64,000 nucleotides of DNA from Mycolicibacterium neoaurum (lineage in GTDB: Bacteria; Actinomycetota; Actinomycetes; Mycobacteriales; Mycobacteriaceae), in contig NZ_JAQIIX010000002.1 in the NCBI RefSeq assembly GCF_036946495.1, positions 3,162,001-3,226,000 on the forward strand. The letters are read 5' to 3'. This document shows positions 1-8,471 of the stretch, one piece after another; the first letter of the stretch is position 1; every line of letters begins with the position of its first letter. Both the position numbers and the translations under genes were made by a program. The notes beneath the pieces were generated by a model. It was not told the origin of the DNA and searched no databases. It was given only the letters and a program-made list of their open reading frames with translations.

Positions 1-440
1 CCGCGGTGGCCATGCTCACCACCTTCAACGCAGACGAGTACATCGCCGCCGCATTGCGCGCGGGCGCCTCGGGATACCTGCTGAAAGATACTGATCCCGA
101 ACAACTCCCGCATATGATACGCAGCCTGGCTGCCGGTGGTCTCGTGCTGTCGGGCGGCGTCGGTCCCAAGGTGATCTCGGGTTACCTCGATGATCCCGTC
201 GATTCAGACGCGGCCCAGCGACTACAGGCATTGACCGATCGTGAAACCGAGGTGCTGCAGTTGCTGGCACGCGGCCATTCCAACGGCGAGATCGCGGGGA
301 CGCTCTACACCAGTGTCGGCACCGTGAAGGATCAGGTCAGTTCGATCCTGTCCAAGCTGGGGGTCAGGAGTCGGGTCGAAGCCGCCATCCTCGCTCAGCG
401 CGCCGGCGTCCTCGACGGTGGCGACCAACGTGCCCACTAG
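1..440 (+). CDS. NarL/FixJ-type response regulator (5' end outside window)
   Basis: This is the C-terminal part of a two-component response regulator; the phosphoacceptor aspartate lies upstream of the window. The visible receiver end has the conserved lysine strand (GYLLKD, near residue 28 of the visible part). It is followed by a LuxR-type helix-turn-helix with the usual LTDRETEVLQLLARG start and the GTVKDQVSSILSKLGV recognition helix. The reading frame is open to the left edge, so the start is not in the window. Its last 23 bases overlap the histidine kinase gene, which implies co-translation and a cognate pair. DNA target unknown. Confidence 0.93.
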   Translation, partial: AVAMLTTFNADEYIAAALRAGASGYLLKDTDPEQLPHMIRSLAAGGLVLSGGVGPKVISGYLDDPVDSDAAQRLQALTDRETEVLQLLARGHSNGEIAGTLYTSVGTVKDQVSSILSKLGVRSRVEAAILAQRAGVLDGGDQRAH

Positions 441-1539
441 GTGGCCACAGTCGGGCCAACGCCTGCTGATCCATGTGCTGCTCATCGGACTCGCCGGCGC
501 CGATGTCGTACTCAATGGGCTCGACGGGGGCTACTCGAAGAGTGAGATGGCCCTCGCGATCGTCGCTGTAGCCGCCCTGATGGTGCGTAATCGATTTCCC
601 TATCTCGCCTTCGCCGCGACCATCCCGGCGCTCGTGGTGGGTTCGGCGGTCGTCGCGGCACTCATCGCGCTCTACACAGTCGCCGAACAGCGCACCAGCC
701 GGGTGCGCATATATGGCTGTGCGGCAGTGGTTTTCATGTGTTACACCAGTGTCTGGGAGACGCCGTACTCCAATGCCAGTCGCTTACTCGACATTGTCTA
801 CGCCATCTTGTTCACCGGCGCTCCACTGCTTCTCGGGCTGCTCGTGCGTGCGCGGGCGGAGCTGTCGGCCAAATTGGTAGAGATCGACCGGGCCCATCGA
901 CACGAGCAGGAACTGATCGTCGACAAGGCTTTGGCGCGGGAACGCACCAACTTGTCCAGAGAGATGCACGATGTGGTGTCGCACCAGGTGAGCTTGATCG
1001 CGGTGCAGGCGGGTGCGCTTCAGGTGACGGCACCGGATGAGGCGACCGCGAGGACAGCGCGGACCATCCGGAAGCTCAGCGTGCAGACGCTCGACGAACT
1101 ACGCGACATGGTCGGCGTGCTACGGGCATCGGGTGAACATCCCGAGGGCCTCGACCCGCCACCTGGTATCGACGACGTCGATGCGCTGGTGGCCAACTCG
1201 GGGATCGCCATCGAGGTCAACGCCGATATCGACCCTGCGGTACGAACTTCCGCGGCAGTGCAACGAGCCATTTACCGGGTGGTCCAAGAGGGCTTGACGA
1301 ACATCGCCAAACACGCGCCGGGGGCGCCCGCGACCTTGGAGCTCAGTATCACCACCCAGCGAGTGAGTGTGACCTTGACGAATGCCGCGCCGACGCGGAC
1401 GCCCGATCGCTTGCCCAGCGACCGCTACGGTCTACTGGGGTTGCGTGAACGCGCCGAACTTCTCGGCGGGGCGCTGTCTTCCGGTCCGCTGGCAGACGGG
1501 GGATACCAACTGTCGTTGTACCTGCCGCTACCCGGGTGA
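418..1539 (+). CDS. Sensor histidine kinase, HisKA_3/DesK type
   Basis: This 373-residue kinase is the probable partner of the preceding NarL-type regulator. The first 150 or so residues form several hydrophobic membrane segments with almost no extracellular domain, so it probably senses something in or at the membrane. The dimerisation helix carries the phosphoacceptor His near residue 184 (REMHDVVSHQ). The ATPase domain has the N-box asparagine near 295 (EGLTNIAKHA) and a C-terminal GLLGLRERAELLGG block. The chosen start is GTG at 418, inside the regulator gene; a GTG four codons later is also possible. Ligand not deducible. Confidence 0.92.
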   Translation: MATNVPTRWPQSGQRLLIHVLLIGLAGADVVLNGLDGGYSKSEMALAIVAVAALMVRNRFPYLAFAATIPALVVGSAVVAALIALYTVAEQRTSRVRIYGCAAVVFMCYTSVWETPYSNASRLLDIVYAILFTGAPLLLGLLVRARAELSAKLVEIDRAHRHEQELIVDKALARERTNLSREMHDVVSHQVSLIAVQAGALQVTAPDEATARTARTIRKLSVQTLDELRDMVGVLRASGEHPEGLDPPPGIDDVDALVANSGIAIEVNADIDPAVRTSAAVQRAIYRVVQEGLTNIAKHAPGAPATLELSITTQRVSVTLTNAAPTRTPDRLPSDRYGLLGLRERAELLGGALSSGPLADGGYQLSLYLPLPG

Positions 1540-1578
1540 CTTCGGACCTGGTTTCCCTCCGAGAAAATGTGTCGGTGA

Positions 1579-1932
1579 TCAGCGAGCGGGTGTCGGCTGG
1601 GTGTTGGTCGGCGAACTCGGTTCAGCATCAACGGGTTCGTTCTGCTCGCCCCAGAACGCCATGTCGCCATCGTCGAACATGCCCATGTGCCAATCGGATT
1701 CGTAATCAACATCGGCATAGCCGAGATTGTCCCAGCCTAAGCTCGACTGACTGCCGATAAAAAGACCGAACATGAAGATCGCGCCGGCGATGATGACACC
1801 GCCTACGGCGATACCGACGCCTGCCGCGACACGGTAGATCCGGTTGGATGTCCTGGATCGGTTCGGCGACATGTCGACGACGGGGCTTGTGACGGTGGGC
1901 GGTTCGACGGGTGCATGCACAGTTTCGGACAT
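1579..1932 (-). CDS. Small single-pass membrane protein, unknown function
   Basis: This 117-residue protein has a proline/threonine-rich cytoplasmic N-terminus, a basic stretch (NRSRTSNRIYR) and one strong membrane helix (about residues 33-57). An acidic, aromatic outer segment rich in D, W and Y follows, then a P/T/S-rich tail. This matches the general build of mycobacterial conserved membrane proteins, but I do not recognise the family. It converges on the histidine kinase with a 39-bp gap. The codon use and clear membrane helix support a real gene. Confidence 0.7.
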   Translation of the reverse strand: MSETVHAPVEPPTVTSPVVDMSPNRSRTSNRIYRVAAGVGIAVGGVIIAGAIFMFGLFIGSQSSLGWDNLGYADVDYESDWHMGMFDDGDMAFWGEQNEPVDAEPSSPTNTQPTPAR

Positions 1933-1968
1933 GGCAACAGCGTGTCAACATGTCGAGATGTGCGGAAT

Positions 1969-1982
1969 CCGCCGAGCGGCGG
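1969..1982 (-). terminator. Short GC hairpin after the TetR gene
   Basis: CCGCC-GAGC-GGCGG forms a 5-bp stem with a 4-nt loop immediately downstream of the TetR stop codon on the minus strand. No T-run follows. It is weak evidence for a terminator between this gene and the downstream small membrane protein gene. Confidence 0.3.
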
Positions 1983-1985
1983 TAT

Positions 1986-2588
1986 CTAACCGCCGACTGG
2001 ATGGTCCGCCGCCGCGCCGGCGACCTTCGCGAGTGCGGCGCGACACATGTCCCGGGTTTCGCGCGGGGATTGCTTTCCGTGCCGGATGTCCAAGTGTGCC
2101 GAAGTCAACAGCGACCACGTCGCGCCCACCATGAACAGCGGTGTGAAGTGGGTATCGACCGACCCGTCCTGCTGTCCACGTTGGATGACGGCGATGATGC
2201 CTGCGTCGGACTCGCATTCGAAGTCATCGGGGTCGGCATCCGCACCTGCTCGCATCCACCAGCCGAGGCTGTCGAGACGTTCGAGCATCTCGTCGACGAT
2301 TCGCAGATAGGCGGCCAACCCGGTGCCCTCGGCGGTGCGGGCTTGCTGAACGGCCTCTTCGTACTGGGACTCGACGAATGCCTCGATGCCCTCGGTCAGG
2401 GCGGCGCGATCAGGGAAGTAGCGGTTGAGCGTGCTTCGCGCGACGCCGGCGGCCTTGGCGATATCGCTCATCGACGCCGCCGCGTTGTCGGTCAACGCGT
2501 CGATGGCCGCCGTGAGCAGTGCCGCGCGGGTGCGGTCACGTAACCGTGGCGGGGGACCTGTCGTCGACATCCGCTCATGATGCCCCAT
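1986..2588 (-). CDS. TetR-family transcriptional regulator
   Basis: This 200-residue regulator has an N-terminal TetR helix-turn-helix (SMSDIAKAAGVARSTLNRYF, about residues 39-58) and a C-terminal ligand-binding helical domain. It is transcribed divergently from an ABC exporter, with only 57 bp between starts. That gap contains two inverted repeats suitable as operators. Local repression of the exporter, with relief by an exported drug or lipid, is the natural inference. Start ATG 2588 is used; ATG 2570 (MSTTG) is an equally good alternative. Confidence 0.9.
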   Translation of the reverse strand: MGHHERMSTTGPPPRLRDRTRAALLTAAIDALTDNAAASMSDIAKAAGVARSTLNRYFPDRAALTEGIEAFVESQYEEAVQQARTAEGTGLAAYLRIVDEMLERLDSLGWWMRAGADADPDDFECESDAGIIAVIQRGQQDGSVDTHFTPLFMVGATWSLLTSAHLDIRHGKQSPRETRDMCRAALAKVAGAAADHPVGG

Positions 2589-2635
2589 TGACCGTCAATC
2601 GGTCATGACTTGACGAAAATCGGACATATATGTCC
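2589..2635. promoter_or_regulatory. Candidate TetR operators in the divergent gap
   Basis: Two symmetric elements lie between the divergent starts. The first is TGACCG-n5-CGGTCA (2589-2605), with perfect 6-bp arms. The second is the 14-bp perfect palindrome GGACATATATGTCC (2622-2635), just 10 bp upstream of the exporter ATG. Either or both could bind the TetR dimer and occlude the promoters of both genes. Confidence 0.6.
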
Positions 2636-2645
2636 TAATTTTCCC

Positions 2646-4469
2646 ATGGCCATCGATGTGACGCCCGATCGTCGCGACGTGAAGCAGCCGACGAAGCTGT
2701 CCGTGTTGTGGGGGTTTGCCCGTCCACACCGTGGCAAGCTGTTCTTTGCCCTGGTGCTGGGGCTGGGCGTATCGGCAGCAGAGCTTGCGACACCATTGGT
2801 CACGCGATGGGTGCTGGACGCTATCGGCATGCCGGGCAACCGATTCGGCGCGCCGGTCATGCTGCTGGCGGGGCTGATCGTCGTCGGCACCATCTTGAGC
2901 TGGCGGCAATGGATCGTGCTCGGGACGCTGGCGGAGAACATCGTCTACGACGCCCGCCAGGGCATGATCCGTCGCTTCCTGCGGGCCAGGCTGACGCCAC
3001 TGCAGGCACGACCGAGCGGCGAAATGGTGACTCGCGTCACCAGCGACACCGTGCTGTTGCGGGAGGCCGCCTCCTCCAGTGCGGTCGGCCTTGTCAACGG
3101 CACCATCACCGTGATCGGGACCCTGAGCCTGATGGTGTACCTGAACCCGATGCTGGGTGCGATCACCATCACGGCAATGGTCCTCGTTGCGTTGGTGTTT
3201 GCCGTCTTGATGCCCGCCATCGGGCATGCGCAGGAGGAAGCGCAGGGCTCGTTGGGACGTCTCGGCGGATCGCTGGAGTCGACCGTGCGCGCCATCAAGA
3301 CCGTGAAGGTCGCCAAGGCGGAGGATCGTCAAACCGATGCTCTGCTGAAGCTGGCAGATGATTCGCGGGGACATGGCGTACGTGCCATCCGCCGAGAGGC
3401 GCTGGTGTGGAGTGTGACCTTCTCCGGAGTGCAGGCCGCCACTCTGGTGATCGTATGCGGCGGTGCGTATCTCGTATCTGTCGGGCAGCTCGGTGTGTCC
3501 ACACTGGTGGCGTTCCTGCTCTACGCAGTGGGCTTGTTGGGTCCCGCGATGGAACTGAGTACCCACCTGACCACGCTGCAGGCGGGTATCGCGGCGGCAG
3601 GCCGGATCAGAGACGTGCAGGCACTGCCGCCGGAGCGATCCGGCGGATCCGCGTCGAGGCCGGCAGTCGACGACGCGGCCCCGGTCATTGCACTCGAGCG
3701 GGTCAGCGCTCGGTACCGCGCCGATGGCCCGCAGATCCTTCGTGATGTCGACCTCGAGGTGCCTCGACAAGGGCACACGGCGATCGTCGGCCCCTCCGGT
3801 GCCGGGAAGACGACATTGTTCGCCCTGATGCTCACGTTCATCGAGCCCGACAGCGGCCGACTTCTGATGTCGGGGACACCGTACGCAGACTTGGGCAACA
3901 GCGGTGTGCGGGAACGACTCGGCTATGTCGAGCAGGACAGTCCGCTGCTGCCGGGAAGTCTTCGCGACAACCTGGTGTTCGCCAACCAGGCTGCGTCGCA
4001 GGGGGATATCGATGCGGTCATCGCGCAGCTGCGACTGTCCGATCTCGTCGACGGGCTCCCGCAGGGCCTCGACACCGATGTCCAGGCTGCGACGATCTCG
4101 GGTGGGCAGCGTCAACGTGTCGCGTTGGCCCGGGCGCTGCTGGCCGAACCGGATGCGCTGCTCCTGGACGAGGTCACCGCACAGATCGATGGGCTCTCCG
4201 AATCTGCTGTCCACGAAGTGATTCGGCAGCAAGCCACGCAACGCGCGGTCATCACCATCGCCCACCGTCTTTCGACCGTCATCGATGCCGACACGATCAT
4301 CGTGATGGATGGCGGCCGCATCGTCGATCGCGGGCGTCACGACGAGCTGATCGGGCGATGCGTGCTATATCAACGTCTGGTCGACGCCTTGAGCCTCGAT
4401 CTCAGCGACGATGCGCGCCGCGATGACACCGACGAATCATCCCACCGAGAACTGAGGACCACACCATGA
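2646..4469 (+). CDS. ABC exporter, fused membrane and ATPase domains
   Basis: This 607-residue half-transporter has an N-terminal six-helix exporter domain (about residues 20-320) followed by a nucleotide-binding domain. Walker A is GPSGAGKTT (382-390), the signature is ISGGQRQ (484-490), Walker B is LLLDE with D508 and E509, and the switch histidine is in TIAHRLST. It probably works as a homodimer exporting drugs or lipids. The start was set at ATG 2646 because upstream codons run through the palindromic operator. There is no obvious Shine-Dalgarno, so the transcript may be leaderless. It is coupled by an ATGA overlap to the next gene. Confidence 0.93.
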   Translation: MAIDVTPDRRDVKQPTKLSVLWGFARPHRGKLFFALVLGLGVSAAELATPLVTRWVLDAIGMPGNRFGAPVMLLAGLIVVGTILSWRQWIVLGTLAENIVYDARQGMIRRFLRARLTPLQARPSGEMVTRVTSDTVLLREAASSSAVGLVNGTITVIGTLSLMVYLNPMLGAITITAMVLVALVFAVLMPAIGHAQEEAQGSLGRLGGSLESTVRAIKTVKVAKAEDRQTDALLKLADDSRGHGVRAIRREALVWSVTFSGVQAATLVIVCGGAYLVSVGQLGVSTLVAFLLYAVGLLGPAMELSTHLTTLQAGIAAAGRIRDVQALPPERSGGSASRPAVDDAAPVIALERVSARYRADGPQILRDVDLEVPRQGHTAIVGPSGAGKTTLFALMLTFIEPDSGRLLMSGTPYADLGNSGVRERLGYVEQDSPLLPGSLRDNLVFANQAASQGDIDAVIAQLRLSDLVDGLPQGLDTDVQAATISGGQRQRVALARALLAEPDALLLDEVTAQIDGLSESAVHEVIRQQATQRAVITIAHRLSTVIDADTIIVMDGGRIVDRGRHDELIGRCVLYQRLVDALSLDLSDDARRDDTDESSHRELRTTP

Positions 4470-5017
4470 CCGACAACCCGACCCCGGCGCAGACGTCCGC
4501 TCCGCCCGGCCGATGGAAGGCGCTGTCCGCCAACGACATATACGGCGGCGTGATCGGGACGGTGTTCGCCAGCGCGACCCTGGCCGCCATTCCGGTGGGG
4601 CAAGCGCCCAGCTATTCGGCCTTGTGGGTGGCAGTAAGCGTCGCGATCGCCGCCGTCACGCGTAGTTATGGGCAGCATGTCTCCACACATGAGGTGAATT
4701 CGGAGACGGGTTTCTGGCGGGATCTCGGTTCCTCGATGCTGACGGGCATCCCCATGGTGCTGGCTTCTATTCCCACCGTGATCGCCTTGTGGCTGGCCCA
4801 CATCTTCGCGTGGCGCGACGATGTCGAGGGCCCCGACGGGTTGGAGACCCTTGGATTCACCTCGATCATCTTGTTGATGAATGCGGCGCTGCTGTTCGGC
4901 TGGGGTCTGCTGGCCGGTCGTATCGGCGGCTACTCCCGCTGGGGCGCGCTGGCCGTGGGTCTTGGCAACGCCGGTATCGGAGTGTTGGTGATTCTGGTGA
5001 ACCTCATGATCAAGTGA
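4466..5017 (+). CDS. Multi-pass membrane protein, unknown family
   Basis: This 183-residue protein has about four hydrophobic helices (around residues 26-66, 93-112, 129-148 and 155-180) and no motif I recognise. The start overlaps the stop of the ABC exporter gene (ATGA), so the two are translationally coupled. A role with the exporter, or in resistance to its substrate, is inferred only from this coupling and the shared TetR control. Confidence 0.8.
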   Translation: MTDNPTPAQTSAPPGRWKALSANDIYGGVIGTVFASATLAAIPVGQAPSYSALWVAVSVAIAAVTRSYGQHVSTHEVNSETGFWRDLGSSMLTGIPMVLASIPTVIALWLAHIFAWRDDVEGPDGLETLGFTSIILLMNAALLFGWGLLAGRIGGYSRWGALAVGLGNAGIGVLVILVNLMIK

Positions 5018-5094
5018 TCGCGGCCACCGGCTCGGCGCTGTGGGCTATCGTCGGCGCTCATACCCTGACAGCCCGCCGCGAAGGGATCGTCCGT

Positions 5095-5964
5095 ATGCCC
5101 ATCGACCCGAATGCCATCGGCGCGAAATCCGACGCCCAGACCTTCACCTGGACCGATCGCGAGACATTGCTCTATGCGCTCGGGGTCGGAGCGGGCGTCG
5201 ACGACCTCGCGTTCACCACCGAGAACAGCCATGGCGTCGAGCAACAGGTGCTGCCGACCTTCGCCGTGATCGCGTGCTCGCCCTTCGGTGCCGCGATGCT
5301 GATCGGATCATTCAACTTCGGCATGCTGCTGCACGGATCGCAGGAGATCCGGTTGTTCGCGCCGCTGCCGCCGGCGGGCAGCCTGCGGGTGCATTCCGAG
5401 GTCGCCGACATCCAGGACAAGGGTGCAGGCAAGAACGCGGTGGTGATGTTCAAAGGTGTCGGAGTCGACCCGGACAGTGGTGCGGTCCTAGTCGAAACTC
5501 TGACCACCGTGGTGATCCGTGGCGAGGGTGGGTTTGGCGGACAGCCGGGACAGCGCCCGCCCGCACCGCAGTTCCCCGACCGCGCCCCCGATGCGCGGGT
5601 CGCGCTGCCGACGCGCGATGACCAGGCGTTGTTGTACCGGCTCTCCGGCGATCGCAATCCGCTGCACAGTGATCCGTGGTTCGCTCAGACTCTGGCCGGG
5701 TTTCCCCGTCCGATCCTGCACGGACTGTGCACCTATGGTGTCGCGGGCCGGGCGCTGGTCGCCGAGCTCGGTGGCGGGGATGCCACCAAGGTCACCGCGA
5801 TCGCCTCGCGATTCAGCTCACCGGTGTTCCCCGGAGAGACGCTCACGACGTCGATCTGGCGCACCGACGACCAGCGGGCGGTGTTCCGCACCGAGGCGGC
5901 CCAACCCGACGGGTCGGAGTCCCGGGTGGTCCTCGACGACGGGACCGCGGAGTACAACGACTGA
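5095..5964 (+). CDS. MaoC-like 3-hydroxyacyl-thioester dehydratase (HtdY/Rv3389c type)
   Basis: This 289-residue protein has a degenerate N-terminal hot-dog domain and a C-terminal R-hydratase domain with the hydratase-2 signature. The catalytic pair is D186 and H191 in GDRNPLHSDP, followed by GFPRPILHGL. The family hydrates or dehydrates trans-2-enoyl and (R)-3-hydroxyacyl-CoA thioesters in fatty-acid or sterol metabolism. Double hot-dog length fits the eukaryote-like MFE-2 hydratase group, of which Rv3389c is a member. Start ATG 5095 gives the family length. It stands alone between the exporter operon and the stress-protein gene. Confidence 0.9.
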   Translation: MPIDPNAIGAKSDAQTFTWTDRETLLYALGVGAGVDDLAFTTENSHGVEQQVLPTFAVIACSPFGAAMLIGSFNFGMLLHGSQEIRLFAPLPPAGSLRVHSEVADIQDKGAGKNAVVMFKGVGVDPDSGAVLVETLTTVVIRGEGGFGGQPGQRPPAPQFPDRAPDARVALPTRDDQALLYRLSGDRNPLHSDPWFAQTLAGFPRPILHGLCTYGVAGRALVAELGGGDATKVTAIASRFSSPVFPGETLTTSIWRTDDQRAVFRTEAAQPDGSESRVVLDDGTAEYND

Positions 5965-6018
5965 TTTCGTAGGCTCAAATGCCTGTGCGGGTGGCCCCTG
6001 CGTTGACAGGATGTCCTG

Positions 6019-6897
6019 ATGAGATTGGCTGTGGGATACCTCGCCACCCCCGGCGGAGCGGATGCGGTCGCCCTCGGCGTCCGACTGGCCAGGAGCCTGG
6101 GCGCCGAACTGGACATCTGCATGGTGCTGCCCCCTGATCGTGGTGTACCTGCGATGGTCACCACCGGTGGGTACGACGAACTGTTGGCCCAGCAGGCGCA
6201 CGAGTGGTTGGCCGAAGCGCTGGCGACGGTGCCCGATGACGTCGTCGCGCATGCGCATGTGAGTTTCAGCGACTCGGCATCCGACGGTCTGCTCAGCGAG
6301 GTGCGGCGCCTCGGCGCGCAGGCGGTGATCGTCGGCGGCGCCGGCGGTGGACTGGTCGGCAGTTTCACACTCGGTTCCGTGGTCAACGATCTGCTGCATT
6401 CCTCCCATGTGCCGGTGGCGGTGGCACCCAGGGGAACTCGGTCGTCTTCCGCCGGGCGGGTTCGGGAGGTGACATGCGCCATCGGTGAACGCGCCGGTGC
6501 CGGTGTGCTGCTGGATGTGGCGGTACGGGCCTGCGAGCGGGCCGAAGTCCCGCTGCGACTGGTGTCGCTGGTCGCCCTCGACCCGATGTTCGGATCGCTG
6601 CGGGGGGATGCCGAGGCCTCCCGCGAGCGCGCGCTCGCGCACGCGCACCGGACCCTGAACGAGGCGAAGGAATCGCTGCCGGAGGGGTTTTCGGTCACGG
6701 CGACGGTGGCCGACGGCGCCTCGGTAGAGGATGCCGTGAGCCGACTGCCTTGGCATGACGGGGACGTGATCATGGTCGGCTCCAGCAGATTGGCCGCACC
6801 CCGGCGGTTGTTCCTCGGATCGACGGCGGCCAAGATGCTGCGGGTGCTGGAGGTTCCGATGATCGTCGTTCCCAGCACCTCAGATCAGGAGGCCTGA
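6019..6897 (+). CDS. Tandem universal stress protein
   Basis: This 292-residue protein contains two UspA domains (about 1-140 and 148-288). The second has the nucleotide-binding loop VGSSRLAAPRRLFLGST; the first has a glycine-rich variant (VGGAGGG...FTLGSV). UspA proteins bind ATP or cyclic nucleotides and modulate stress responses or transporters. Its stop overlaps the start of the APC permease by one base (TGATG), so the two are co-translated and the protein probably regulates that permease. A paralogous pair lies at 39.0-41.4 kb. Confidence 0.92.
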   Translation: MRLAVGYLATPGGADAVALGVRLARSLGAELDICMVLPPDRGVPAMVTTGGYDELLAQQAHEWLAEALATVPDDVVAHAHVSFSDSASDGLLSEVRRLGAQAVIVGGAGGGLVGSFTLGSVVNDLLHSSHVPVAVAPRGTRSSSAGRVREVTCAIGERAGAGVLLDVAVRACERAEVPLRLVSLVALDPMFGSLRGDAEASRERALAHAHRTLNEAKESLPEGFSVTATVADGASVEDAVSRLPWHDGDVIMVGSSRLAAPRRLFLGSTAAKMLRVLEVPMIVVPSTSDQEA

Positions 6898-8420
6898 TGA
6901 CCACGAGCAGTTCGGAGGCGGGCACCGGATCGATCTCCAAGGGTCTTGCCGAGGGCAAGGTCGGCACCTTGTCCGGTGCCATGCTCGGGATTTCCTGCGT
7001 GGCACCGGGTTATACCCTGACCGCCAGCATCGGGGTGATCGTCGCCGCGGTGGGTCTGAAGATGCCGGCGATCTTCATCGCCGGCTTCATCCCGATGTTC
7101 CTCACCGCCTACGCTTACCGCGAACTGAACTCCCGCACACCGGATTGCGGGGCGTCGTTCACCTGGTCCACCAAGGCCTTCGGACCCTACGTGGGGTGGA
7201 TGTGCGGGTGGGGCATGGTGGTCGCCTCGATCATCGTGCTGTCCAATCTGGCGGCGATCGCCGTCGAGTTCTTCTACCTGTTGATCGCGCGCGTGTTCAA
7301 TCAACCCGGCATCGCCGATCTGGCAGGCAATGTCGCGGTCAACATCATCACCACCCTGGTGTTCATCGCGCTGGCGACACTGATCGCCAGCCGTGGCATC
7401 ACCACCAGCGAGCGCGTCCAGTTCGTGTTGGTCGGCTTTCAATTGGTGGTGCTGGTGGCATTTGCGGTCACCGCGTTCGTGCACGTCAGCCGCGGCGATG
7501 CCCCGGCCGGCCTGAGCTTCGACCTGGATTGGTTCAACCCCTTCACCGGGCTGACGCTGGCCGTGTTCGCCGTCGGCCTCACCGGTTCGATCTTTGCGTT
7601 CTGGGGCTGGGACACCTGCCTCACCCTCGGTGAGGAATCCAAGGATCCGACCAAGGTGCCGGGACGAGCCGGGTTGTTGTGTGTGACGTCGATCCTGATC
7701 ACCTACCTGCTGATCGCGGTCGCCGTGATGATGTACGCGGGGGTCGGCGAGGAGGGGCTTGGACTGGGCAACCCGGAGAACTCGGAGAATGTCTTCGGTG
7801 CGCTGGCCGACCCGGTGCTGGGTCCGTGGTTCGGTCCGCTGCTCTACCTGGCGGTGTTCGCCTCCTCGGTGGCCAGCCTGCAGACCACCTTCCTGCCCGC
7901 GGCCCGCGCCATGCTCGCGATGGGTGCCTACAAGGCGTTCCCGGTCCGCTTCGCCGAGGTGAGCCCGCGGTTTCTCACCCCGGTGTACTCCACCGTGGTC
8001 GCCGGTGTGGTCACCGCGGGTTTCTACACCGTGGTCAAGCTGTTGTCCGACAATGCGCTCTGGGACACCATCGCCGCGCTGGGCATCATGATCTGCTGGT
8101 ACTACGGCATCACCGCATTCGCCTGTGTCTGGTTCTTCCGGCGTGAGCTGTTCGACAACGCCCACAACATCATCTTCAAACTCCTGTTCCCCCTGTTGGG
8201 CGGGCTGATGCTGGCGGTCGTCTTCGTCATTGCGATCGGCGAGAGCATGAACCCGGAGAACGGCAGCGGTGCGGAAATCGGCGGGATCGGTCTGGTGTTC
8301 TTCATCGGATTCGGCATCCTGGCGCTCGGAGCGGTGCTGATGCTCGTGATGCGCGCGCGGCAGCCGGACTTTTTCCTGGGCCGGACGCTGCGGCGGGACA
8401 CCCCGGCGCTGACGGAGTAA
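6897..8420 (+). CDS. APC-family amino acid/polyamine permease
   Basis: This 507-residue transporter has about 12 membrane helices and an N-terminus typical of the APC superfamily (GAMLGISCVAPGYTLTASIG). The conserved TPDCGASFTW and FWGWDTCLTLGEESKDP segments are shared with the second permease in this window (39914-41422). It imports an amine or amino acid; the substrate is not determinable. It is coupled to the upstream Usp gene. Its stop lies only 24 bp before the LexA box of dnaE2. Confidence 0.93.
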   Translation: MTTSSSEAGTGSISKGLAEGKVGTLSGAMLGISCVAPGYTLTASIGVIVAAVGLKMPAIFIAGFIPMFLTAYAYRELNSRTPDCGASFTWSTKAFGPYVGWMCGWGMVVASIIVLSNLAAIAVEFFYLLIARVFNQPGIADLAGNVAVNIITTLVFIALATLIASRGITTSERVQFVLVGFQLVVLVAFAVTAFVHVSRGDAPAGLSFDLDWFNPFTGLTLAVFAVGLTGSIFAFWGWDTCLTLGEESKDPTKVPGRAGLLCVTSILITYLLIAVAVMMYAGVGEEGLGLGNPENSENVFGALADPVLGPWFGPLLYLAVFASSVASLQTTFLPAARAMLAMGAYKAFPVRFAEVSPRFLTPVYSTVVAGVVTAGFYTVVKLLSDNALWDTIAALGIMICWYYGITAFACVWFFRRELFDNAHNIIFKLLFPLLGGLMLAVVFVIAIGESMNPENGSGAEIGGIGLVFFIGFGILALGAVLMLVMRARQPDFFLGRTLRRDTPALTE

Positions 8421-8439
8421 CGTCACCGAAGCCCCTCAG

Positions 8440-8463
8440 TATATCGAACAAATGTTCGATATA
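8440..8463 (+). promoter_or_regulatory. LexA (SOS) box of dnaE2
   Basis: TCGAACAAATGTTCGA (8444-8459) fits the mycobacterial SOS consensus TCGAAC-n4-GTTCGA exactly. It sits inside a longer palindrome with 10-bp perfect arms (8440-8449 and 8454-8463). It ends just 8 bp before the dnaE2 GTG, so LexA would cover the transcription start. Damage-induced cleavage of LexA should derepress dnaE2. Confidence 0.95.
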
Positions 8464-8471
8464 CTGCGTGG

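Noticed and set aside
2595..4340. Long antisense frame over the ABC exporter (581 codons)
   Set aside because: The exporter on the plus strand has every ABC motif. The antisense product is R/H/Q/D-rich without any family signature.
6885..8426. Antisense frame covering the whole APC permease gene (513 codons)
   Set aside because: It mirrors the permease gene. The product is a His/Gln/Asp-rich string typical of reversed membrane-protein codons.
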